This document shows, piece after piece, positions 7,009 through 15,777 of a DNA stretch of 38,103 nt. This DNA is from Anaerolineales bacterium (GTDB lineage: Bacteria; Chloroflexota; Anaerolineae; Anaerolineales; Villigracilaceae). How positions within the stretch are numbered: position 1 is the stretch's first letter; every line of letters begins with the position of its first letter. Made by a program: the position numbers and the translations under genes. Below the pieces are notes generated by a model that worked only from the letters and a program-made list of their open reading frames with translations, had not been told where the DNA came from and did not search any database. Location of the stretch: the NCBI GenBank assembly GCA_020851785.1, contig JADZCC010000086.1:1-38103 (forward strand). The letters are read 5' to 3'.

Positions 7009-7622
7009 GGTATCGGTTTAATTATTCCCACATCGCCGGGCGCACCGCCAAACAAGCTGATATTTTTGCAGGCTTGTTGATCCACCCGCAAGATCACCGT
7101 ATCGTTGGAGAGCGCGTCCACTTGAATGATCGTATCCTGCTTGTAGGCGGTGTCCACCGTCAGCTTAAATGTGGTTTGGTTTTGCACAGGCAGGTTTGGA
7201 ACGCAAGCTTTTTTGTCAGGGTGTTCGCGGTCTTCGTCAATGGCGCGGAGCAGGGCGCAGGCGTTGGGCAGGTCTGTCGTGCCAATGTTTTTCACAGTTA
7301 CGTAGGCGTTGGTCACTTCGCCCATGCCGTGCAAAACGTCGAGGCTGGTGTCGCAACCGAGGATGTCAATGGTCACCGCCTGAAAAGGAGAACTGGTCGC
7401 TTGGGCGGTGTCGGTGGCGGTGATGCTGGGGGTGGCGGTGGCCGGCGTCGGCGTGAAAGGAAGCGTGAAAATCAACGGTGTGGCGCTCAGCGGCGCAAGC
7501 GGAGTCGCCGTCACGATGTTTGGCGTGCCGGTGGCGAAGGCCGTCCACGCCGGTAAGGGCGCAATGGCGGGCGAGCAGGCGGCGATCAAAAAACTGAATA
7601 ACGTGATGGAAATTTTTCGCAT
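7005..7622 (-). CDS. Secreted lipoprotein with Thr/Pro-rich linker and unknown C-terminal domain
   Basis: The 205-residue protein begins MRKISITLFSFLIAACS, a lipoprotein signal peptide with the cysteine after LIAA. A low-complexity stretch of Thr, Pro and Ala follows (about 25-80), a typical exposed cell-wall or surface linker. The C-terminal domain (about 85-205) is predicted mainly beta, with four cysteines (CDTSLD, NACALL, KKACVP, QQACKN) that could form disulfides. The NAYVTVKNIGTTDLPNAC pattern recalls CARDB-like extracellular beta domains. ATG 7622 is preferred to an in-frame start at 7646 because it places the signal peptide correctly and lies just after a TATAAT box. Function not known. 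Confidence 0.7.
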   Translation of the reverse strand: MRKISITLFSFLIAACSPAIAPLPAWTAFATGTPNIVTATPLAPLSATPLIFTLPFTPTPATATPSITATDTAQATSSPFQAVTIDILGCDTSLDVLHGMGEVTNAYVTVKNIGTTDLPNACALLRAIDEDREHPDKKACVPNLPVQNQTTFKLTVDTAYKQDTIIQVDALSNDTVILRVDQQACKNISLFGGAPGDVGIIKPIP

Positions 7623-7631
7623 GCTGTGGCG

Positions 7632-7637
7632 ATTATA
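7632..7637 (-). promoter_or_regulatory. -10 box of the lipoprotein gene
   Basis: A perfect TATAAT on the - strand ends nine bases before the ATG at 7622, implying a leader of about two or three bases. No convincing -35 box is visible at 16-18 bases. No Shine-Dalgarno sequence is present. Confidence 0.45.
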
Positions 7638-7691
7638 CCCGCCCACGCTTCAACTTGACCCGCGGCCTGATTCTGTTCCTTTGAGTTTGTA

Positions 7692-7955
7692 TTACGCGGA
7701 TGTTTTTTTACGCAACTCTTCCCAACTAGGTTCGACTAAAACAGAACCGTCTGGAAAGACGATGGTTGGGACGCTTTGATAGCCGTTATTTAAGCGGACG
7801 ACGAATTCAGTGGCTTCTTCGTTGCCTTCCAGTCCCACTCTTTTGTAGTCAATTTTGTGCGCTTCAAAAAAAGCTTTGGCGCGCAGGCAATCGGGACAGG
7901 TTGCAGTGGCGTACATGACGATTTGCGATGGGTGTTGTGTGTAAAGATCGGACAA
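7692..7955 (-). CDS. Glutaredoxin-like (mycoredoxin-type) protein
   Basis: An 87-residue thioredoxin-fold protein with redox motif C20-P-D-C23 after the beta strand QIVMYATAT, a conserved cis-proline in SVPTIVFPDG and a C-terminal helix (SWEELRKK). CPDC-type small glutaredoxins act as thiol-disulfide or mixed-disulfide reductases; the electron donor is not evident here. The start is TTG at 7955, decided by a strong GGAGGA five to six bases upstream; no ATG fits. The full family length is present. The gene stands alone, divergent from the polysaccharide locus. Confidence 0.88.
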   Translation of the reverse strand: MSDLYTQHPSQIVMYATATCPDCLRAKAFFEAHKIDYKRVGLEGNEEATEFVVRLNNGYQSVPTIVFPDGSVLVEPSWEELRKKTSA

Positions 7956-8072
7956 GAGTTCCTCCAGGTTTGAAAGTTTGACGCGTTGATGGAGTTTTAA
8001 CTTACCTGAACATAAGGACTCATGGGTGATAGGAACTTTTTCACTTTATCCCTCACATTTGGAGAAAAACAG

Positions 8073-8078
8073 TATAAT
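8073..8078 (+). promoter_or_regulatory. Candidate -10 box for the polysaccharide block A
   Basis: A perfect TATAAT lies 50 bases before the ATG of the first + strand gene (8129). The -35 region is poor (no TTGACA-like hexamer at 16-18 bases), which would fit an activator-dependent promoter, but this is only inferred. The rest of 7956-8128 shows no gene. Confidence 0.4.
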
Positions 8079-8128
8079 TTGAGAACCTATTATTTTTGCA
8101 AGGTTTTTGCCATTATTGGAATTGAACC

Positions 8129-9001
8129 ATGACTAATTTTCGAAAATCTTTATTTTTGGTATCGTTTTACTTGCTGGTGATTTTGGTTTTCGGGCAGTTG
8201 GATAGCGCCGACCGACCGATTATCAATTTTGCTTCGTATTTTTATATCTTTGCCATCTTAATCGTCCCCATTATGATCTTTATCCCGGCCTTGCACAAAG
8301 CGCCGATCTACGTGCCGAGCATTTTCTTTGGGGCGGTTTATTTTGCGCTGTTCCGCATGGTGAATCGCCTGAACACTTCTACTGAAGATGTCTCGGTGGT
8401 CTTGCTGGAGTTTGTGCTTTTGGAGGCGGGGGTCTGGCTGGCCTATCAACTGGCGGTGGCGATTGACCATTCCGAATCGATGATGGACGCGTTTGCGCAG
8501 GGAACTTTTCCGCATAACTCAATTAAATTGGAGGAGGCTTCCAGCATCATCAAGACCGAATTTACCCGCAGTCGCCGCTATCATCGCCCGCTTTCCCTGA
8601 TGGTGGTCATCACCTCCCCGCATGACGATCACACTTCCAAAGACGTTTTGAAGACCCTGCAACGCGATATGATGGCGCGCCTGTCTGCCGCCAGAGTGGG
8701 GCAGGTCTTAAATGAAATCTTGCGCGAAACGGACGTTTTGCTCCAGGATCGTCGAGGGCATTTTTTGATTCTGTGCCCGGAAACGCCGTTGGAGAAAGCC
8801 AAACTTTTGGCGGAGCGGGTGAGCGCACTTTTGGCAGAAAAGACGGGTTTCAGAGTAGCCTGCGGCGTTTCGGCTTTCCCGGATGAAGCGCTAAATTTTG
8901 AAGACCTTTTACATACTGCGCGCGCGCGTTCGCAAACTGTGCAAAAGAACGCTTTGCTGGTTGCAGAAGCCCCGCCACATGGAAGCGAAGGCGCCCCGTG
9001 A
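8129..9001 (+). CDS. Membrane protein with degenerate GGDEF domain (putative c-di-GMP receptor)
   Basis: The protein has 290 residues. Four hydrophobic segments (about 7-22, 36-54, 62-77, 90-112) precede a cytoplasmic domain from about 135 to 275 that follows the GGDEF fold: SIIKTEFTRSRRYHRPLSL at its start, then LRETDVLLQDRRGHFLILCP, and a final FRVACGVSAFPDE strand. The catalytic GGDEF is replaced by RRGHF (208-212), so cyclase activity is not expected. The allosteric I-site RxxD is intact (R199-E-T-D202), exactly five residues before that position. This is the pattern of PelD-type c-di-GMP receptors. It overlaps the sugar transferase start (GTGA), so it opens the polysaccharide operon. Confidence 0.75.
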   Translation: MTNFRKSLFLVSFYLLVILVFGQLDSADRPIINFASYFYIFAILIVPIMIFIPALHKAPIYVPSIFFGAVYFALFRMVNRLNTSTEDVSVVLLEFVLLEAGVWLAYQLAVAIDHSESMMDAFAQGTFPHNSIKLEEASSIIKTEFTRSRRYHRPLSLMVVITSPHDDHTSKDVLKTLQRDMMARLSAARVGQVLNEILRETDVLLQDRRGHFLILCPETPLEKAKLLAERVSALLAEKTGFRVACGVSAFPDEALNFEDLLHTARARSQTVQKNALLVAEAPPHGSEGAP

Positions 9002-9678
9002 TTATGAACCTGACTCAGGAAAACCTGAATGACTGGCTGGATAAGTTTGACCCCGAAAAGCACGTTTTTAAGGGGCAGACGTATTTACGCGTGAAGCGCT
9101 TTATGGATCTGGCTTTGGTCATTGTCAGCGCCCCGGCCTGGTTGCTGGTTATCGCCGTCGTCTGGGTGATCATCGAAATCACCTCGCCCGGCGCTCCGGC
9201 GATGTTTAGCCAACTGCGTACAGGCAAAGGCGGCAAGCGGTTTACGATCTACAAATTTAGAACCATGGTGCCGAATGCCGAAGAATTGAAGAAGCAATAC
9301 GCGCATTTAAACGAACTCCAGTGGCCCGATTTCAAAATCACCAACGACCCGCGCGTGACGAAAATTGGCGGCTTCTTAAGAAAAACCAGCCTGGATGAAC
9401 TTCCCCAGTTATTTAATATCCTGAAGGGTGAAATGAGTTTGGTGGGCCCGCGGCCGACTTCTTTTGCCGCGGATACCTATAAACTTTGGCACACCGAGCG
9501 GTTGGACGTTTCGCCCGGGCTGACCGGGCTGTGGCAAATCATTGGGCGGGCGCAACTGGAATTTGACGACCGCCTCAGGCTGGACATTGCCTACATTGAC
9601 CACGCCTGCATCCGCCTGGATTTTGAAATTTTACTCAAAACAATTCTCGCCGTTTTTGAACAACGCGGCGCGCATTAA
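8998..9678 (+). CDS. Initiating sugar-phosphate transferase (monotopic phosphoglycosyl transferase)
   Basis: A 226-residue small-form bacterial sugar transferase. It has RVKRFMDLAL leading into one hydrophobic re-entrant segment (about 37-60), YKFRTM (85-90), the catalytic Asp-Glu dyad in SLDELPQ (D133, E134), SLVGPRP (147-153) and SPGLTGLWQIIGR. It transfers a sugar phosphate from a nucleotide sugar to undecaprenyl phosphate, starting the repeat unit at the inner face of the membrane. The sugar is not predictable. GTG 8998 is chosen because AAGG lies six bases upstream and the codon overlaps the preceding stop (GTGA); the ATG at 9004 is the alternative. Confidence 0.93.
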   Translation: MIMNLTQENLNDWLDKFDPEKHVFKGQTYLRVKRFMDLALVIVSAPAWLLVIAVVWVIIEITSPGAPAMFSQLRTGKGGKRFTIYKFRTMVPNAEELKKQYAHLNELQWPDFKITNDPRVTKIGGFLRKTSLDELPQLFNILKGEMSLVGPRPTSFAADTYKLWHTERLDVSPGLTGLWQIIGRAQLEFDDRLRLDIAYIDHACIRLDFEILLKTILAVFEQRGAH

Positions 9679-9710
9679 TTTTTTACTCCCCTAAAAAACA
9701 ACGAGGCCCA

Positions 9711-10439
9711 ATGAACAAAATCAATCTTTTTTATAAACCATTACCCTACGCGCTTGTGTTTATCTATATCGGGTTAACTTACTTAACGTTAAAGCTCAAC
9801 GGGCTGGCTCCCTCCCTCTACCATGAAGACGGCTATTTTGAGAACCTCGGAGCGCTCTCTTTGTTTATCGCGGCCGGTCTAATGTTTTACGCCTTTTATT
9901 ATGTGATGCAGAGACGCAAAACGACCAAAATCTTTTGGGTCAAACAGTGGGCTTACCTTGCGCTGGCGCTCCTCTTCTTTTTCGGGGCGGGCGAAGAAAT
10001 TAGCTGGGGGCAGAGGATCTTTGGCATTGCCACCCCCGAAAGCCTGGCCGAGATTAATGAACAGGACGAAATCAACATTCACAACATTGAATTCAACGGA
10101 ATCTCTCTGCCGTTTGAGAGCGAGTTTGATATCTTCTGGGGCTTCTTTGTTTTCCTCATTCCGTTGGTCGCCGCGGCCCTTCCCCGGTTTAATAAATTCA
10201 GTTCCAAGTTCATGCCAATCGTCCATTGGGGGCTGGGCATGTTCTTTGTATTCAATTATTTAATGGCCAAAGTGGCCAAACTCGCTCTGGCGGCTGGCTA
10301 TAGTTACGCCAAGGTTCCATTTATTCAGGCCGTGCAGGAGATTAAGGAAAGCAATTACGAATTTTTCTATATCTTCGTGTGCTTGTTCGTCCTGCTCGAT
10401 TTATTACGCGCCGAACAACAACCTGAATTAAGCCAGTAA
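9711..10439 (+). CDS. Polytopic membrane protein of unknown function with GEEISWGQR motif
   Basis: A 242-residue protein with about six hydrophobic segments (about 14-30, 46-66, 81-97, 139-158, 170-190, 214-230). A strongly patterned stretch lies between the third and fourth: GAGEEISWGQRIFGIATPE (about 93-111), then NEQDEINIHNIE. This acidic and aromatic signature recurs, as far as I recall, in uncharacterised membrane proteins near polysaccharide or exosortase loci, but no function is established. The invariant-looking Glu, Trp and His residues hint at a catalytic or metal-binding site in the membrane. GAGG precedes the ATG. Confidence 0.6.
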   Translation: MNKINLFYKPLPYALVFIYIGLTYLTLKLNGLAPSLYHEDGYFENLGALSLFIAAGLMFYAFYYVMQRRKTTKIFWVKQWAYLALALLFFFGAGEEISWGQRIFGIATPESLAEINEQDEINIHNIEFNGISLPFESEFDIFWGFFVFLIPLVAAALPRFNKFSSKFMPIVHWGLGMFFVFNYLMAKVAKLALAAGYSYAKVPFIQAVQEIKESNYEFFYIFVCLFVLLDLLRAEQQPELSQ

Positions 10440-10465
10440 GTCCAGTTTATCTTCCTGCCACTCTG

Positions 10466-11665
10466 ATGACGCTCCGTAACGCCCCGCTTCGCTTCCAAAC
10501 CTATGACCCGTTCGCGCACATGCAGACGGTTGAAAGCGTTTGGCTGGATTTACAAAGCCGAAGCGAACATACCTACTTTACTTCGTGGGGCTGGATCTCT
10601 GTCTGGCTGAATAGTTTGCCGCGCGAAACCCGCCTGGAGTTGGTCGTTGGATACCTCGGCGACGTGCCAGCCCTGGCCTTTTTTGTCGGCAAAAGGCAGA
10701 AGCGTAAATATGGCCTTCTGCCCTCTAAAATTTTTTCCTTGAATTCAACCGCCGTTCAAAGCTACGACGAGATTTATGCGGAATACAACTCGATTTTGTA
10801 TGACCCGTCGGCGCTTACGGACAGGGCGGAGGTCATGCGGCATTTAAGCGCCTTGGAGTGGGACGAATTTGACTTCCCGTGGGTCTCTGCCAAATTTGAA
10901 CGGGACTTTGACCTGCTCAATCGGGAGCGTCGTTATCCCTTCTTTGCCCTCGCGACGCATTCCGCCACTTCGTATTTTGTAGATTTGCAAAAGATTCGCG
11001 CCGCAAACCTGGATTTTTATGCGTTATTAAGTTCAAACAAGCGCAGTCAAATTCGGCGTTCGGTGAAGCAATACGAATCGAATGGGGGGGCGCTTGTCGT
11101 TCACGAAGCGGCTAGCGCGGCGGAAGCGCTGGAGATGTTTGAGCGCTTGGTTGCGTTGCATCAGACAGAATGGAACAAGCTTGGGCGCCCGGGCGCGTTT
11201 GCCAATCGCTACGTGTATCAATTTCATCGGGAGCTAATTCGCTCCCGTTTTACGGCGCAGGAAATTCAACTTCTGCATGTTTTTAATTCAGCCGGAAGCC
11301 TTGGATATTTGTATTGTTTTACGTACCGCGGCCACATCCTTTTTTATCAGAGCGGCTTTAATTATTTGCCGCAAAATGTCTATCGCCCGGGGCTGGTTTC
11401 GCATTATCGCGCCATCGTTTATAACGCGTCAAAAGGCGGAAGCGTCTATGATTTTCTGGCTGGAGACGCTCCCTATAAGCAGAGTTTTTCCACAGATTCC
11501 GCTGAAATGTATAAAATTCGCCTGGTAAAAAACGAATTTAGATTTTCTATTGAGAATTTAATTGTTCGAGCTAAACGCGCCATTCAAAAAGCGCCCGGGC
11601 TTGAAGAGCGTCTCAAACGCGCCCGCTATCGAATTAAAACCGCGCGCGCGCAGGCGGTTCGTTAG
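10466..11665 (+). CDS. CelD/BcsL-like GNAT acyltransferase
   Basis: The 399-residue protein has the double-GNAT layout of the Acetyltransf_6 (CelD/BcsL, FemAB-like) family. The second half is typical: KRSQIRRSVKQYESNGGALV (about 191-210), a helix with RLVALHQTEWNKLGRPGAF, then IQLLHVFNSAGSLGYLYCFTYRGHILFY as the core beta strands, and YDFLAGDAPYKQSFST near the end. Members are thought to acylate sugars or lipid-linked intermediates in exopolysaccharide loci. Position between the initiating transferase and the polymerase supports a decorating role here. The C-terminal 50 residues are basic. No good ribosome-binding site is seen. Confidence 0.8.
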   Translation: MTLRNAPLRFQTYDPFAHMQTVESVWLDLQSRSEHTYFTSWGWISVWLNSLPRETRLELVVGYLGDVPALAFFVGKRQKRKYGLLPSKIFSLNSTAVQSYDEIYAEYNSILYDPSALTDRAEVMRHLSALEWDEFDFPWVSAKFERDFDLLNRERRYPFFALATHSATSYFVDLQKIRAANLDFYALLSSNKRSQIRRSVKQYESNGGALVVHEAASAAEALEMFERLVALHQTEWNKLGRPGAFANRYVYQFHRELIRSRFTAQEIQLLHVFNSAGSLGYLYCFTYRGHILFYQSGFNYLPQNVYRPGLVSHYRAIVYNASKGGSVYDFLAGDAPYKQSFSTDSAEMYKIRLVKNEFRFSIENLIVRAKRAIQKAPGLEERLKRARYRIKTARAQAVR

Positions 11666-11673
11666 AGCGCTGT

Positions 11674-12783
11674 ATGAAGATCGAACTTTTCACCCGTTAC
11701 ATCCAGTTAACTCTGGCGGCTAGCGCCCTACTGAGCGCTTGCTCGACGCCTTCCGGCGGCGTTAATATTTCCGGTTCCGTGCAAACGACTCAAACGATCG
11801 AAACAGTCATGCCAGTGACAACTGCAAATTCGGAAAATCTGGATAGCAAGTGTTTGCGCCCTTATACCGACGATTCCTTGTGGAATGTTCCAATTGATTG
11901 GGATGCCGCTAAACTCCATCCGGATACCGATCAAATGATGTCCGCCTTTTTCAAAAACTCAACTTGGATCGGGGCGGATACTTCGCAGTATTCTCCGAAC
12001 ATTTATTTTGTTGATAATGCGACGCCCTTGATTTCAGTTGAGTTACAGGAAGGGCGCAGATTCCGCTCTGTGATTGAGGATTTGACGATTGAATACGGCG
12101 AATCAGGCGGCACGGTTTTGGTTCCCATCCCAAGCCATGCCCAGCCCGCGCCCGGCACGGATGGCGAACTGGCTCTCGTTAATCTTGAGACTGGCGAAGA
12201 ATGGGGTCTAATCAAAGGCCGCATTCTTGACGCTGAACACTGGCTGGTGGGCGGTTTGTACAAATATAGCGTTTACGCCTCCGGGATTCCGCCCAAAGGC
12301 TTCGCCCAGCGCGGCGCTGGAGTGGGTAGTTTTGCCGGGATTGTGCGTCCCTGTGAAGTGGAGCGCGGCTATATTGGCCATGCCGTGACGATCGCTTACG
12401 ACTATCCTTGTATGGCAGAAGTTTGCGCCGCAAACGGCTGGCCGGCTTCCATTCCGCCTTTCACCAAAACCGATGGCGACGGAACGGCTCAGTTTGATAT
12501 TCCCGAAGGCGCGCGCCTGGCCATTAAGCCGGAAATTACAGAGGATGAGATTATTCAAGCCTGCTCCGGCCTGCGCGGCTGTGTCGCTTGGGCCTTGGCC
12601 ATGCAAAAATATGGCGGCTTCATTGTGGATAATAGCGGACACCCCAAGACCTATGGCGAAGGCAACGCGACCGCCCACTGGCCTGCAGCGCTCTGGTCGG
12701 AGGATATGTTGCGAGACATACCGCCCAGTTGGTATGTTGTGATTGATTGGAATTACCCCGCAACTTCTTCGGCGGCAGAGTAG
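11674..12783 (+). CDS. Secreted lipoprotein of unknown function
   Basis: A 369-residue protein with a lipoprotein signal peptide (QLTLAASALLSAC, Cys23). The mature part starts with CLRPYTDDSLWNVPIDWDAA, then has GRRFRSVIEDLTIEYGESGG, TVLVPIPSHAQPAPGTDGEL, GAGVGSFAGIVRPCEVERG with YIGHAVTIA, and ends CVAWALAMQKYGGFIVDNSG. This order (DSxWNxPI, PxPGxDGxL, AGxxRPxExxxGxIxHA, ALxxYGxxVxDNxG) is shared, from memory, with secreted proteins of actinobacteria and Chloroflexota that lack a characterised member. It may be an outer-face polymer-binding or processing protein. Six or more cysteines may pair. It sits 8 bases after the acyltransferase gene. Confidence 0.65.
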   Translation: MKIELFTRYIQLTLAASALLSACSTPSGGVNISGSVQTTQTIETVMPVTTANSENLDSKCLRPYTDDSLWNVPIDWDAAKLHPDTDQMMSAFFKNSTWIGADTSQYSPNIYFVDNATPLISVELQEGRRFRSVIEDLTIEYGESGGTVLVPIPSHAQPAPGTDGELALVNLETGEEWGLIKGRILDAEHWLVGGLYKYSVYASGIPPKGFAQRGAGVGSFAGIVRPCEVERGYIGHAVTIAYDYPCMAEVCAANGWPASIPPFTKTDGDGTAQFDIPEGARLAIKPEITEDEIIQACSGLRGCVAWALAMQKYGGFIVDNSGHPKTYGEGNATAHWPAALWSEDMLRDIPPSWYVVIDWNYPATSSAAE

Positions 12784-12800
12784 TCTGGAAATGAGAAAAA

Positions 12801-14300
12801 ATGACCCTTAAGAATAACGATTTAATCTTTTTATTATTTAGCTTGTTGTTCGCCGGCGCGGCCGCCGTGGCGCTGGCCGACCCGGATACTGGCGTGGGCT
12901 TATATGGCATTGCCGGAGTTTTGGGCATTGTCATGGTGATGATGATCATCATCAAGCCCAATATTGGCGCCAATATTCTGATTATCACCATCTTTATCAA
13001 CATCTCGTCAGAGTTGACCAATCGCGGCTATCCCAGCATTATCAAGCCTTTGGTAGTTGTGGTCTTTGCCGCCATCATGGTTCGTAATTATTACGCCGGA
13101 CAGTTGCCTAAAAATCGCACGCGCACTTTCGTCATCGAAGTGTTTTTAATCCTGTATTTCGTCGCCATGCTGGCTTCGTATGCCGTCGCTTCGGACAAAG
13201 ATCGGACGATGGAAGCGATTCAGGATTTGGCGAAGGATATCTTTATCCTTTACACCATTTTGTTCGCCATCCGCGAAACCTCCACCTGGAAGCAGGCGGT
13301 TTGGATCATCATCACGGTGACGACGATTCTCTGTCTGTTGGGCGCGTATCAGATCTTTACCGGAAATTACTCGCAAGATTTCTTCGGCATGGCTCGCATT
13401 AAAACGCAAAGCGTAGTCGAAGGCGATAATTCCTCAACCAGCCGCATCGGCGGCCCGATTCGCGACCCGAATATGTGGGGGGAGGTTTTGGTGGCAATTC
13501 TTCCGCTGATTGCCTTCCAAATTTTCAATCACTCCCGTCCGCTGGTGCGGGTGTACGCCATTGCCGCCTTTGGGATTATTGGCTTTGAACTGCTCAATAC
13601 CTACAGTCGCGGAGGCTACGTGGCTTTTGTCGTCAGTATGATTCTGACGCTCTTCGTTTTTGATAAGAAGGTCAGCCCGTTGGTGGCGATTGGCATTCTG
13701 GGACTTGCCACGCTGTTCATCCCGCTTTTGCCGCCTGCCTATCTGGAGCGTTTCGAGAGTCTGCTCTCGCTGGCTCCCAGTTCGGAGGGCGGCGTGAGCG
13801 TTTACGAAGATTCTTCGTTTCGTGGGCGGGCCAGCGAGGTGCTCGCCGGGCTGATGATGTTTGAAGATCATCCGCTGTTTGGCGTGGGCGCGGGCAATTT
13901 TCCAAATAACTATCAGGAATACGCGCAAAAGATTGGGCTGGAAATGCGTTCGGAGGAGCGCGACGCGCATTCCCTCTACACCCAGGTGATGGCGGAAACG
14001 GGCGTCTTTGGCGCGGTTGCGTTTTTCGGCGTAGTCCTTTCCTTGCTTTCCGGTTTGGCGCGCGCGGCCAGAACCCTTCAACTCATGCCGAAGCATATTT
14101 CTTTGCTCCCCTGGGTAAATTCATTGCGCGTCTCAATCATCGCCTATATGCTGGCCGCCGTATTTTTGCACAACGCTTACATCCGCTATTTTTGGATTTT
14201 GGTGGCTTTGGGCATTACCTTGATTCATCTGATTGACGAATTGCAGTCCGGCACGAGCGTGGCGCAATTTTCGCAACGCGAGGCCTCCCTTGAGCGATAA
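12801..14300 (+). CDS. O-antigen polymerase/ligase-family membrane protein (Wzy-like)
   Basis: A 499-residue protein with about ten to twelve membrane segments. It has the Wzy_C signature: ELLNTYSRGGYVAFVVSM (about 268-285) at the start of the conserved core and a large external loop (about 320-395) with HPLFGVGAGNFPNNYQEYA and ERDAHSLYTQVMAETGVFG. These features belong to polymerases and ligases that join undecaprenyl-linked units on the outer face. Being next to a Wzx-like flippase and in a Wzz-containing locus, it is more likely the polymerase. It overlaps the flippase gene by 11 bases. Confidence 0.88.
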   Translation: MTLKNNDLIFLLFSLLFAGAAAVALADPDTGVGLYGIAGVLGIVMVMMIIIKPNIGANILIITIFINISSELTNRGYPSIIKPLVVVVFAAIMVRNYYAGQLPKNRTRTFVIEVFLILYFVAMLASYAVASDKDRTMEAIQDLAKDIFILYTILFAIRETSTWKQAVWIIITVTTILCLLGAYQIFTGNYSQDFFGMARIKTQSVVEGDNSSTSRIGGPIRDPNMWGEVLVAILPLIAFQIFNHSRPLVRVYAIAAFGIIGFELLNTYSRGGYVAFVVSMILTLFVFDKKVSPLVAIGILGLATLFIPLLPPAYLERFESLLSLAPSSEGGVSVYEDSSFRGRASEVLAGLMMFEDHPLFGVGAGNFPNNYQEYAQKIGLEMRSEERDAHSLYTQVMAETGVFGAVAFFGVVLSLLSGLARAARTLQLMPKHISLLPWVNSLRVSIIAYMLAAVFLHNAYIRYFWILVALGITLIHLIDELQSGTSVAQFSQREASLER

Positions 14301-15777
14301 TCCGCTGATCGCCGAAGAAGTTTCCTCCAGCCGTCACATTACCCGCAAAGCCGGGCGCGGCATTGTCTGGAATTTTCTCACCTACGGATTGGGGCGCGGA
14401 GCCGTGCTGGTGACGACGGCCATTCTGGCGCGTGTCCTCACCAAAGACGATTTTGGACTGCTTTCCATCGCCATTGTCGCGATTAATTACCTTGCATTGG
14501 TCAAAGATTTGGGGTTGGGCTTGGCCCTCATCCAGCGCAGGGACGGAATTGACGAAGCCGCAAACGTCGTCTTCACAGTGAACCTGATCATTGGCTTCAC
14601 CTTGTCCGCTGTCGCGCTTCTGGTCGCCCCATTTTTTGCAGACTATTTCAACGAGCCGCGGATCGTTCCCGTGCTACGCTGGTTGGGCGTGTCCTTTGCG
14701 ATTAATGCGCTTGGCGCGGTGCATGTGGTGCTGTTGATGAAAGACCTGGATTACCGACGTAAATTTATCCCGGATATGGGCAATACGATTGTCAAGGGTG
14801 TTGCTTCCATTAGCTTGGCCTTTGCCGGCTTTGGCGTCTGGGCCCTAGTCTTTGGGCAACTCTTGGGCGCCATCGCTTCTGTAATTTTGGTTTGGGTGGT
14901 GGTGAAGTGGCGGCCGCGTCTGAGTTTGGATACCGGGTTGATCGGCTCGCTGATGAAATTTGGCTCGTCCGTCACGGTCAGCGATTTCCTCGGCGTGATC
15001 ATAGATAACATTGATTACATCATCGTCGGCAAGGTGTTTGGATTGGTGGAACTCAGCATTTACACGCTGGCCTATCGCCTGCCGGAAATGTTGCTCATCG
15101 GAAACCTGTGGGTCATGGGCGGCGTTACCTTCCCAGCCTTTTCATCCATTCAAGACAGACCCGACGAAATGCGACGCGGCGTTTTAGCTTCGGTGCGGCT
15201 GATTCAATTATTAGCCGTGCCCATCTCTTTGGGGCTGTTCCTCGCGGCCGACCCCATCATCCGCGTGGCCTTTGGCGAACAATGGCTGGAGGCGATTCCC
15301 GTTCTGCGCGTCTTGGCCGTCTATGCCTGGGTGTATTCCATTGGCTATCATATCGGAGATGTCTATAAGGCGATTGGACGGCCGGATATTTTGCTGGGGT
15401 TGACGGTTCTCACCGTCATCGTCATTGTCCCCTCCATTTGGGTGGGTTCGCATTTCGGCTTAATCGGCGTGGCCTGGGGGCATTTGTTCGCGGTGCTGAT
15501 TCGGCGGCTGACCAGCCTGACGTTGGCGACCAAGTTTGTGCGCGTTAAGATCGTGGATATCTTCAAAGAGCTTAAGCCTGCGGCCATCGCTGGGCTGGCC
15601 ATGACTCCTCCCACGCTGTTGGTCTTAAACCTCACCGCCGGATTTTCTCCATTTATTCAATTGGCTTTGGTGGTTTTGACTGGCATGGTGAGTTACCTCG
15701 GCGTTTTATGGTGGCTCGAACGCGATAATCTGCTCCGCCTCGTGCGCCTCGTGGGCGGCGCAAAATCTGGAGTTTGA
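14290..15777 (+). CDS. MOP-superfamily polysaccharide flippase (Wzx-like)
   Basis: A 495-residue protein with about twelve to fourteen hydrophobic segments. The amino end KAGRGIVWNFLTYGLGRGAVLV and ILARVLTKDDFGLLSIAIVA are typical of polysaccharide transporters (PST/Wzx), as are YKAIGRPDILLGLTV and the repeated Pro and Gly in the C-terminal helices. It moves lipid-linked repeat units to the outer face. The start is taken as TTG 14290 (peptide SDNPLIAEEVSSS), preceded by GAGG at six bases and overlapping the end of the polymerase gene. A longer reading frame to 14233 lies entirely inside that gene. Confidence 0.9.
   Translation: MSDNPLIAEEVSSSRHITRKAGRGIVWNFLTYGLGRGAVLVTTAILARVLTKDDFGLLSIAIVAINYLALVKDLGLGLALIQRRDGIDEAANVVFTVNLIIGFTLSAVALLVAPFFADYFNEPRIVPVLRWLGVSFAINALGAVHVVLLMKDLDYRRKFIPDMGNTIVKGVASISLAFAGFGVWALVFGQLLGAIASVILVWVVVKWRPRLSLDTGLIGSLMKFGSSVTVSDFLGVIIDNIDYIIVGKVFGLVELSIYTLAYRLPEMLLIGNLWVMGGVTFPAFSSIQDRPDEMRRGVLASVRLIQLLAVPISLGLFLAADPIIRVAFGEQWLEAIPVLRVLAVYAWVYSIGYHIGDVYKAIGRPDILLGLTVLTVIVIVPSIWVGSHFGLIGVAWGHLFAVLIRRLTSLTLATKFVRVKIVDIFKELKPAAIAGLAMTPPTLLVLNLTAGFSPFIQLALVVLTGMVSYLGVLWWLERDNLLRLVRLVGGAKSGV

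Noticed and set aside
13434..14096. A 220-aa - strand frame inside the polymerase gene
   Set aside because: It is Arg/His/Gln-rich with no motif, and the + strand gene is a well-supported membrane protein.
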